Of a stretch of DNA of 64,000 nt, positions 57,780 to 64,000 are shown piece after piece (position 1 is the first letter of the stretch; the number at the start of each line of letters is the position of its first letter). The stretch lies in contig JAHDWK010000009.1 of assembly GCA_023382655.1 (NCBI GenBank), forward strand, positions 182,811 through 246,810, written 5' to 3'. Under the pieces are notes generated by a model. It had not been told where the DNA came from, searched no databases, and worked only from the letters and a program-made list of their open reading frames with translations. Made by a program: the position numbers and the translations under genes. Origin of the DNA: Anaerolineae bacterium. GTDB taxonomy: Bacteria; Chloroflexota; Anaerolineae; Promineifilales; Promineifilaceae.

Positions 57780-59513
57780 ATGAAAAACCGGGAATTTTTC
57801 CTTTTGTTCAGCGCGTTATTGGCGCTAAGTTTTGCCTTGTCCAACATTTATATCGCCCGGGCCGTTGCCGGTGTTTCCTATGGCGGGCAGTGGGTGGTGG
57901 ATCGTCTGGATGACCCGGCGCTGCCCGGCGGGGCAGCCTGCACCGATGCGCCCGGCGATTGCAGCTTGCGCGGGGCGGTCAGTGTTTATAATCCGGGCGA
58001 CCAGATCACGTTTGCCGTCACGGGCACGCTCACGCTGACCAACGACGAGATACTCATTACCAATGGAGACGTGATGATCCAGGGGCCTGGCGCCGATGAT
58101 CTCATTATCAGCGCCGGGGATGCCAGCCGGATTTTCACCATCAGCCCCGGCCAACATGTTCATATTGCCGGTGTGACCTTGCGCGATGGTTTTGCCAGCC
58201 AGGGCGGGGCGATCTTCAACAATCTCAGCACGCTGACGCTGGCCGATTGCACGCTGACGGAAAACACGGCGAGTGAGTATGGTGGAGCCATTCAAAACAG
58301 CGCGGCTACGCCTTCCCGGCGGCCAAACGGTGCGCCCGCTGGGGGTGGGTTGGCTGCCCATTTGCTGATTCACAATTGTGTTCTGAGCGATAACGCGGCC
58401 AGTGGAATCGAGCAAGACGAACGGCTGGGTGGTGATCCCACCGGCGTGGGTGGGGCCATTTACAATGCGGCGGTGGGGGCGGGCGCAACGGCCGTTGTCA
58501 CCATCACCCACAGCACCCTCACCGACAATATGGCCGCTGATGACTTTTATGCCGGTGGAGCCATCACCAACTTTAGCCTTGCCTTCAACGGGGGAGGGAA
58601 TACTCACGTCTCTATGCACATCGCCGACAGCATCATCACCAACAATACCGCGCCCAACGGTGATGGTGGGGCTATTGCCAGCTACGCGCTGGATGCCGGG
58701 GCGATGACTACGGTTTCCATCCTGAACAGCACTGTAAGCGGCAACACATCGGGCAGCGACTTTGGCGGCGGTGGGGGTATTTTCAGCTTTGCCTATAATC
58801 GCGATCCGGACGGGCTGACAGAGGCTACCTTGAACCTGATCGGCAGTACCTTTGCGGGTAATGTGGCCACAATGGACAGGGGTGGCGCTGTCTTTAATGG
58901 GGCGCTCGATAGTGGGTCAACGGCCGTGACCCATATCCTCAACAGCACCTTTAGCGGCAATACGGCGCTGGACACGGGCGGCGCTATCGCCAATGACGCC
59001 TATAACCGCGATACCGTTGCCCAAACCAACGCCACCATCTTCATTACCCATGCCAGCTTTGTGGGCAACAGCGCCGGGTCAGGCGGGGCCATCTCCAACG
59101 TTCCGGTCAATCAGAACGGAACCGTGACGGAAATCCATCTGCAGAACTCCTTACTGCACAACAGCAGTGGCAGCGATTGCCAGAACAGCGGCGTCATGGA
59201 TGGCGCCAACAACCTGATTGACGATACCACCTGCGGGTCTGAGGCCAGCTTCCGGCTGGGGGCGCCCGCCCTGGTTTCATTAACGCTGGCAGACAATGGC
59301 GGCCCTACCCATACCCACGCTTTATTGGCGGGCACCAATGCCGAAGATGCCGTGCCGGATGGGGAATGTACGGTTGTCAACACCAGTATCATCGTGGATG
59401 CCGACCAGCGCGGCGAAGCCCGGCCCGTGGGCGCAACCTGTGATGTGGGCGCGGTGGAAGGAGTGATGGCATCGTTCTCGTTTGGTATTTACCTGCCGGT
59501 AATCATCAAGTAG
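57780..59513 (+). CDS. Secreted CSLREA/choice-of-anchor-Q beta-helix protein with YLPVIIK tail
   Basis: 577 residues from ATG 57780 (GGAG at 57770). The signal peptide spans about 1-30. The N-terminal CSLREA-type domain reads VVDRLDD...GDCSLRGAV, with Gly in place of the usual Glu, followed by a parallel beta-helix with polymorphic-outer-membrane-type repeats (GGAIFNN, SEYGGAIQNS, NSTVSGNTSG). The choice-of-anchor-Q end (SLTLADNGGPTHTHALLAGTNA, DQRGEARPVGATCDVGAVE) is followed by ASFSFGIYLPVIIK. The stop codon TAG overlaps the first bases of hairpin H4. It is likely a surface-attached structural or adhesive protein. The tail after the anchor domain supports a role in surface attachment. Confidence 0.88.
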   Translation: MKNREFFLLFSALLALSFALSNIYIARAVAGVSYGGQWVVDRLDDPALPGGAACTDAPGDCSLRGAVSVYNPGDQITFAVTGTLTLTNDEILITNGDVMIQGPGADDLIISAGDASRIFTISPGQHVHIAGVTLRDGFASQGGAIFNNLSTLTLADCTLTENTASEYGGAIQNSAATPSRRPNGAPAGGGLAAHLLIHNCVLSDNAASGIEQDERLGGDPTGVGGAIYNAAVGAGATAVVTITHSTLTDNMAADDFYAGGAITNFSLAFNGGGNTHVSMHIADSIITNNTAPNGDGGAIASYALDAGAMTTVSILNSTVSGNTSGSDFGGGGGIFSFAYNRDPDGLTEATLNLIGSTFAGNVATMDRGGAVFNGALDSGSTAVTHILNSTFSGNTALDTGGAIANDAYNRDTVAQTNATIFITHASFVGNSAGSGGAISNVPVNQNGTVTEIHLQNSLLHNSSGSDCQNSGVMDGANNLIDDTTCGSEASFRLGAPALVSLTLADNGGPTHTHALLAGTNAEDAVPDGECTVVNTSIIVDADQRGEARPVGATCDVGAVEGVMASFSFGIYLPVIIK

Positions 59514-59544
59514 ACCTGACAGGTCTCCCAGACCTGTCAGGTCT
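59512..59544. repeat. Intergenic hairpin H4
   Basis: AGACCTGACAGGTCT (59512-59526) pairs with 59530-59544, loop CCC, 15 bp. It starts within the stop codon of the upstream gene. Inner pairs are TCT/AGA where most of the family has TTT/AAA, again matched on both arms. Confidence 0.85.
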
Positions 59545-59583
59545 GGGTGTTTGAAGACCGGCCAGAGCGTTAGGAGGATCCCC

Positions 59584-62004
59584 ATGAAAACTATCCTTAC
59601 GACCCCATTTTTCCGTCTGGCATGGATTGCCGGGCTTGCCAACCTCCTGTTGTTTGCAGGGGGCGGGATGCTGTTTTTGGCCCCTACAAAGACGACCGCC
59701 GCCATTCCATCTTCGTCCGGCGTGCCATCGCAAGTGGTGTTCGTTCCCACCGCGCCGCTCACCACCACCACCTTTTACACCATCACCGACCTGGGCCAAA
59801 ACTTTCTTCCGGCCGCGCTTAATGATCTGGGACAGGTCGTCGGGCACATCCAGTATGCCGATCAGCCCGTCTTATGGTTGCCGGAGCCTGCTTTCGGATT
59901 TCCGGCTGGCTTGAACAATTTGCCCACCCCGGCCCCTGTGGCCAGGCCCCAAGATATCAACAATGCTGGAATCATTGTGGGCTGGGCTGGCGAAAGCATA
60001 TATGATCCGATGGCTAGTCGCTGGCGTTGGGATGAGGCGTTGCAGGTATGGCAGATGACAAATCTTGGAACCCTGGGCGGGAGTGCAAGTCAGGCATACG
60101 GGGTCAATGAGACAGGCCAGGTTGTGGGCGGCTCGCTTTACGAGGAAGACAACTTTAACTACCTGGGTTTCCTCTGGCAGAACAATACCATGAGCAGCCT
60201 CGGCACGCTGGGTGGAGGAGACGACAGCTTCGCTTACGCAATCAACGACGACACCACCATCGTAGGCCATGCCCAATCCGGTGACGACTCCGATCTCGCC
60301 GTCAAATGGGTCAATGGAGCGATCTCTGATCTGGGCACGCTGCCCGGCGGAGGCGAAGCGACTGCTTATGACGTGAATGATGCAGGAGAGATCGTCGGTA
60401 GAGCCTCCGCGAGCGGCACGAGCTGGGGCGTCCTGTGGCTTCCGGCGCCCAACTATGGCCTGGAAGCGGGGATCCATAACCTCACCAACGGCTATACCAA
60501 CAGCGAGGCAAACGCCATCAATTCGCATGGGCAAATTGTAGGAACGGTCCAAATTGGTGGCAGCAATGTCCCGTTCATCTGGGAATTGGGCGAGTTGAAA
60601 CTGTTACCCAATCTACTCCCACCCGACTCCGGTTGGGAGTTGTTAAATGTTCAGGACATCAACGACGCGGGCCAGATTGTTGGCACGGGCACGTACAACG
60701 GCCAGCCGCGCGCCTTTCTGCTGACTCCCGTCCAATCCTGGACGATCATGTTCTACATGGCCGGGGACAACAATCTCGGCGACACCTATCCGCGCATCTT
60801 CAACCACCTCGAAACCCACGCCGATACCCCCAACGTCAACCTGCTCGTTCTCTGGGACAACCAGGCCAATGGGGACTCCGGTTACTATGAAGTCCAGCAT
60901 GATGCCGACCCCCACAACTACGCCGCCTACACCGAAGGCGACAACTTCTGGTCACAAGGGGAATTGGACACCGGCTCACCCCTCACCCTCTCCGACTTCG
61001 TCACCTGGGGCATTCAGAACTATCCGGCCGACCACTACGCCCTTGTCCTCGACGACCACGGCACGGGTCTGGGTGGCGGCTTGTGCGACGGCCCTGGCTC
61101 TGGATGCTCGACTTCCAAGATGTCCCTGGCCGAGATGAAGCTTGCCCTGGCAACGGTCTACGACCAGACTGGGGAAACGATGGACGTACTCTACATGGCC
61201 ATGTGCCTGATGGGAATGATCGAGGACGCCTACCAGTTCCAGGAGTATGGGGACTATTACGTCGCCAGCGAGAATATCCAATTCGCCTATTCGAACTATC
61301 TGATCGGCCTGGATGCCAGCCTCTCACCCGCCCAACTGGCCACCCTCTTCGCCAGCAACTACGCCGCAGAGCGGACGGCCAGGAATGGCGCCTTCACCAT
61401 CTCCGTGGTGGACATCGCCCAACTCCCCCCGCTGGTGGACGCCGTTGATCAACTGGCCGAAGCCCTGCTGTCCGAGATTGACGTGGTATCCCCCACCCTC
61501 TTCAGCCTGGCGAGCCTCGTCCAGCGCTTCGACAACCGGGCGCCCGGCGGCATCACCCCCGCCGACACTTATGCCGACCTGTACGACCTGACCAGCCTGA
61601 TCGCCCAAAACCTGAGCGGCTACCCCGACATCGTTGCCGCCGCACAGGCGGTCATGGAGGCGGTGGATACGGCGGTGATGTACGAGGCCCACGCCAGCAC
61701 CCCATCTACCAACCTCGACAACAGTCACGGCGTCTCCATCTTCTTCCCTGCCAATCCCAGCAGTTTCTACTACGGCGATAACAACGACTTCGCCGCCGGG
61801 ACGGATTGGGGCAACCCGCCGCCCACGCCCGGCGCGGGGCAGGCGGGCACAGGCCCATCAGGGGATGGCATTGATTGGGGCCCCATGCTGGTCGAGTACA
61901 TCACCCTGACCAACCCGGACGGTGAGGACGACGCCACCCCGCCCGAACCCGTTGCCAAAGCCGTTGACCTCTTCTCCATCTTCCTACCCGTCATCGTCCG
62001 GTAA
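59584..62004 (+). CDS. Secreted HAF-repeat / clostripain-like C11 cysteine peptidase with FLPVIVR tail
   Basis: 806 residues from ATG 59584 (AGGAGG 6-7 nt upstream; an in-frame TTG at 59551 is rejected). The signal peptide runs about 1-40. Residues 55-380 contain HAF-type repeats (TNLGTLGGSASQAYGVNETGQVVGG, INDAGQIVGTG), which form a beta-propeller-like domain in extracellular proteins. The peptidase C11 domain starts near 385 (WTIMFYMAGDNNLG), with catalytic His492 in DDHGTG and Cys541 in MAMCLMG. Clostripain-family enzymes cleave after Arg or Lys. It ends in DLFSIFLPVIVR, where the tail follows a Pro/Glu-rich stretch. The end of the tail carries basic residues, so a C11 enzyme could in principle recognise such a site; this is speculation. 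Confidence 0.92.
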   Translation: MKTILTTPFFRLAWIAGLANLLLFAGGGMLFLAPTKTTAAIPSSSGVPSQVVFVPTAPLTTTTFYTITDLGQNFLPAALNDLGQVVGHIQYADQPVLWLPEPAFGFPAGLNNLPTPAPVARPQDINNAGIIVGWAGESIYDPMASRWRWDEALQVWQMTNLGTLGGSASQAYGVNETGQVVGGSLYEEDNFNYLGFLWQNNTMSSLGTLGGGDDSFAYAINDDTTIVGHAQSGDDSDLAVKWVNGAISDLGTLPGGGEATAYDVNDAGEIVGRASASGTSWGVLWLPAPNYGLEAGIHNLTNGYTNSEANAINSHGQIVGTVQIGGSNVPFIWELGELKLLPNLLPPDSGWELLNVQDINDAGQIVGTGTYNGQPRAFLLTPVQSWTIMFYMAGDNNLGDTYPRIFNHLETHADTPNVNLLVLWDNQANGDSGYYEVQHDADPHNYAAYTEGDNFWSQGELDTGSPLTLSDFVTWGIQNYPADHYALVLDDHGTGLGGGLCDGPGSGCSTSKMSLAEMKLALATVYDQTGETMDVLYMAMCLMGMIEDAYQFQEYGDYYVASENIQFAYSNYLIGLDASLSPAQLATLFASNYAAERTARNGAFTISVVDIAQLPPLVDAVDQLAEALLSEIDVVSPTLFSLASLVQRFDNRAPGGITPADTYADLYDLTSLIAQNLSGYPDIVAAAQAVMEAVDTAVMYEAHASTPSTNLDNSHGVSIFFPANPSSFYYGDNNDFAAGTDWGNPPPTPGAGQAGTGPSGDGIDWGPMLVEYITLTNPDGEDDATPPEPVAKAVDLFSIFLPVIVR

Positions 62005-62054
62005 TTCGATCATTCATGGTCAGCAACGCCGCCTTCACCGTCACTCCCGCCAAA

Positions 62055-62088
62055 AGAGCTGACAGGTCTCCCAAGACCTGTCAGCTCT
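62055..62088. repeat. Intergenic hairpin H5
   Basis: AGAGCTGACAGGTCT (62055-62069) pairs with 62074-62088, loop CCCA. The fifth stem base pair is G-C inverted to C-G relative to other members (AGAGC/GCTCT instead of AGACC/GGTCT), another compensated change. Confidence 0.85.
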
Positions 62089-62115
62089 ACCCGTTTGTGT
62101 TATGCTTGCGCGCCA

Positions 62116-62149
62116 AGACCTGACAGGTTTCTAAAAACCTGTCAGGTCT
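62116..62149. repeat. Intergenic hairpin H6
   Basis: AGACCTGACAGGTTT (62116-62130) pairs with 62135-62149, loop CTAA. It lies 27 nt after H5, so two family members stand in tandem before the chimeric gene, and it ends 7 nt before that gene's ribosome binding site (CCAGGAG). Confidence 0.85.
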
Positions 62150-62170
62150 AATACAACCAGGAGTGCAAGT

Positions 62171-62716
62171 ATGACTGACAGCCCGCAGCAGCTACCGCTC
62201 ACTTTCTCCTCCCACCACAACCAATCCCTCTTTTCTGACCATTACCTGGACGAGATTTTGCGCCGCAGCGACAACTGGCGGCCGGCCATCCCCCAGGCGC
62301 AGGTCTTCCTGGCCTGGCTGCGCGACCTGTATGCCCAGGAAAAGGAGCAGTTGGCCCATTACAACGAAGACCAGTTGGAAGACAAATGGTTCAAGCCCAT
62401 CTTCGCCCAATTGGGCTACGACCATTGGGAGGGGCAGGCGGTCATCCCCGGCTGGCAGGGCAGCATTAAAAAACCGGACTTTTTCTTTTTCCCCGATGCA
62501 GCGGCGCGGCACACGGTCGTGACGGACGCGGACGGCCGTTACAACTTCAACGGTGTGGCGGCGGGGACGTATGGGGTCACGGCCGTGCTGCCCAATGGCC
62601 TGACGGCGCAGAGTGGCCCGGCGGTGGTGAGCAATGAGCGGGGGGCGGTTGTAGGGATTGCGGCCGTGGAGGGGAGTGGGTTTAGAGTGTATTTGCCGGT
62701 GGTGGTACGGCCGTAA
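62171..62716 (+). CDS. Chimeric gene: restriction-modification N-terminus fused to a secreted-protein tail
   Basis: 181 residues. Residues 1-112 (DHYLDEILRRSDNWR, AWLRDLYAQEKEQL, QLEDKWFKPIFAQLGYDHWEGQ, KKPDFFFFPD) look like the start of a large type IIG-like restriction-modification protein, where several hundred residues with methylase motifs should follow. Instead, residues from about 115 (TVVTDADGRYNFNGVAAGTYGVTAVLPNG) are the end of a carboxypeptidase-regulatory/SdrD-like domain of a secreted protein, finishing in GFRVYLPVVVRP. No signal peptide is present, so the tail would be useless on this product. The join lies near 62505-62520, shortly before an ACGGCCGT. Start and ribosome binding site (AGGAG) are good, so it may be expressed, but it is best read as a recombination product of two gene ends. 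Confidence 0.75.
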   Translation: MTDSPQQLPLTFSSHHNQSLFSDHYLDEILRRSDNWRPAIPQAQVFLAWLRDLYAQEKEQLAHYNEDQLEDKWFKPIFAQLGYDHWEGQAVIPGWQGSIKKPDFFFFPDAAARHTVVTDADGRYNFNGVAAGTYGVTAVLPNGLTAQSGPAVVSNERGAVVGIAAVEGSGFRVYLPVVVRP

Positions 62717-62725
62717 GTGTAATGA

Positions 62726-62763
62726 AAACTGGTGCAGGACAGTTAACGATCCTGCACCAGTTT
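62726..62763. terminator. Bidirectional terminator between convergent genes
   Basis: AAACTGGTGCAGGA (62726-62739) pairs perfectly with TCCTGCACCAGTTT (62750-62763), a 14-bp stem with a 10-nt loop flanked by A and T runs. It is placed between the convergent chimeric gene and the nuclease-like gene. Confidence 0.8.
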
Positions 62764-62773
62764 GTGCGAGAGG

Positions 62774-63940
62774 TCAAGAAACCGGTAGGCTCAAAACTGA
62801 GGCCAAAGAATCGCCATCAACCTTTTTCATTCGATTAGCCTCAGGGACAGCTTGAGGCAAGCGTGTTAAAACAGAAGAATATGGTTTAGACACCCAAGGA
62901 TTATGATACAAACGCACGTCTGCATGGGGAATGCTAAAAGGGAAAAGCTGAGTTGCCAATAATACTGCACTAACCCTTGTGTTGCGCGGACCTGCATAGC
63001 TTGTCCATAATCCATCAGGAATTCTTGACATCTCTGAATTCACAAGTTTAGAGGAGGAAATTTGAGTGCAGTCTATGGTGAATTGTCCTCTGCCAAATAA
63101 AGCCTCCATAATATCAATTTCATCAATGTGTTCAAGAACATTCACCGCCACAACAAAGGGGAAAGATAATTCTCCATATTTGTTGGCTTTCTTGCTGATT
63201 GCATCACGGATGGGTGAACTGAGATCCATTTTTTGAAAGTCTGTGCTTAATGCTCCAATAGGACGCGCAGTTTTTTTGTTTCTTGCGCCTGGTTTTTTTG
63301 GTATTGGCTGGAACTCGATCACCCATCCATCACACTCAAACAGCCAGGATGGGATAGCGTCCATTCCACCAATTTCATAGAGTGTCATAACCTCATCAGG
63401 ATCAAGATGGGAAAGACGTTCATTGAGAAAGGTAGCTATCTTACTCGCTGGCGGTTGGGTTTGTGGGACACCTTCTACCTCTAACCATAAGAAGAAGTCA
63501 GATGTGTTTACTTTGCGGTTTATCACATCATAAACAGTGTTAACTCTGGATCTTGCGGCAGCTTCAGCTGCTGATTCCTTGGTAGCAACTAGCGCTTCAA
63601 GATAAAAAGGCTCACCGCTCATTGGTTCCACCAGGAAATCAGGCCTTTTCTCGGTACCCGGAATAGTTGGGTGAACAACGATGTTACAACCGAGCAACAG
63701 TAAGGTTTCATGAAGAATTAGCTCAAAAAATGCTGAGTGATGTTGAGTATCGATATTAGAGCGAAATCTAGCCCGCAATTCTCGCTGTTCCTGTCTGGGA
63801 TAGTGCGTGAACCAGGACTCTAATTCGTGACGCACCTGATCAAAACCGTCTCTTGCGGTACGGTTTATGAAGGCAAATATCGAGTCACCATATTTTGCTG
63901 GTTCATGATCCGTTCTTTCAAACTGATCAAATAGTTTCAT
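62774..63940 (-). CDS. Hypothetical protein with PD-(D/E)XK-like core
   Basis: 388 residues, no signal peptide. The segment from about 65 to 125 (HHSAFFELILHETLLLLGCNIVVHP, RPDFLVEP, FYLEALVA) has the order E...PDF...E-x-A of a degenerate PD-(D/E)XK nuclease core; the usual Lys is replaced by Ala (LEAL), so catalysis is uncertain. The rest (about 130-388) contains DFFLWLEVEGV and an Arg/Lys-rich loop (KKPGARNKKTARP). The gene is AT-rich and octamer-free, unlike its neighbours, and stands next to the truncated restriction-modification fragment, which suggests a defence-related import. ATG 63940 has only a weak GGGTGA upstream. The gene family is not one I can name. Confidence 0.7.
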   Translation of the reverse strand: MKLFDQFERTDHEPAKYGDSIFAFINRTARDGFDQVRHELESWFTHYPRQEQRELRARFRSNIDTQHHSAFFELILHETLLLLGCNIVVHPTIPGTEKRPDFLVEPMSGEPFYLEALVATKESAAEAAARSRVNTVYDVINRKVNTSDFFLWLEVEGVPQTQPPASKIATFLNERLSHLDPDEVMTLYEIGGMDAIPSWLFECDGWVIEFQPIPKKPGARNKKTARPIGALSTDFQKMDLSSPIRDAISKKANKYGELSFPFVVAVNVLEHIDEIDIMEALFGRGQFTIDCTQISSSKLVNSEMSRIPDGLWTSYAGPRNTRVSAVLLATQLFPFSIPHADVRLYHNPWVSKPYSSVLTRLPQAVPEANRMKKVDGDSLASVLSLPVS

Positions 63941-64000
63941 AATTCACCCAAGTTGCTACCTTAACATTGCGATGTCCATGAGAAATCCTTAAAGTTGAAA

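Noticed and set aside
53396..62149. The intergenic hairpins as plain intrinsic terminators
   Set aside because: No T-tract follows any of them, and most stand directly before a ribosome binding site within one gene run. They may still attenuate transcription.

Overview
The window looks like a Chloroflexota chromosome segment, probably from an Anaerolineae-type filamentous bacterium. This is inferred from three things: very large secreted proteins, several AfsR/SARP-like BTAD-ATPase-TPR regulators, and secreted proteins ending in a YLPVV(I)R-like tail. No marker gene here settles the taxonomy. The DNA is moderately GC-rich, with clearly AT-richer islands at the variable ends of toxin genes and in part of one regulator. 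The palindromic octamer ACGGCCGT occurs throughout, on both coding strands, in all reading frames and between genes, much as HIP1 does in cyanobacteria.

Layout. 1-3.14 kb holds the 3' part of a hydrolase/ATPase/TPR regulator. 3.14-3.78 kb is a scar with a tRNA-Pro-like 3' fragment, a broken copy of part of the preceding gene and a hairpin. 3.78-6.92 kb (minus strand) is a BTAD/NB-ARC/TPR regulator, divergent from a 2960-residue Rhs/YD-repeat protein (7.1-16.0 kb). The C-terminus of that Rhs protein carries the Cys, His and Asp of a protein-glutamine glutaminase. It is followed by a lipoprotein-like gene, a 92-bp tandem repeat array, a second lipoprotein gene and more of the same repeat. 19.1-20.3 kb holds a DoxX-like membrane protein and a SufR-like regulator behind a consensus promoter. 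A diheme cytochrome c (20.5-21.9 kb), a second copy of the tRNA fragment with its terminator (22.1 kb), gpmI (22.4-23.9 kb) and another BTAD-ATPase-TPR regulator (23.9-27.5 kb) follow.

27.6-47.9 kb is a minus-strand block of surface and effector genes: a 3097-residue lectin/Kelch/Ig-like giant, a 1040-residue polymorphic toxin with a PD-(D/E)XK nuclease-like end, its candidate immunity gene, and a 2316-residue protein with 16 cadherin-like (tandem-95) repeats. At 48.25 kb a fourth regulator, paralogous to the one at 3.8-6.9 kb, points away from this block and heads a plus-strand series of secreted proteins: a small conserved protein, a beta-helix protein, a 97-residue secreted protein, an S8 subtilase, a CSLREA beta-helix protein, a HAF-repeat/C11 peptidase, and a chimeric gene joining a restriction-modification N-terminus to a secreted-protein tail. 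Nearly every gap in this series holds a hairpin with a 15-bp stem and 3-4 nt loop. A minus-strand PD-(D/E)XK-like gene ends the window.

As a system, the window appears to be a cell-surface and inter-bacterial conflict region: two polymorphic toxins with neighbouring candidate immunity genes, giant adhesins, secreted peptidases, and STAND-type regulators placed beside the large surface genes. The strongest candidates for something undescribed are the shared C-terminal tail with its intergenic hairpin family, the iterated octamer acting as a recombination joint, and the 92-bp hairpin array around the lipoprotein genes.
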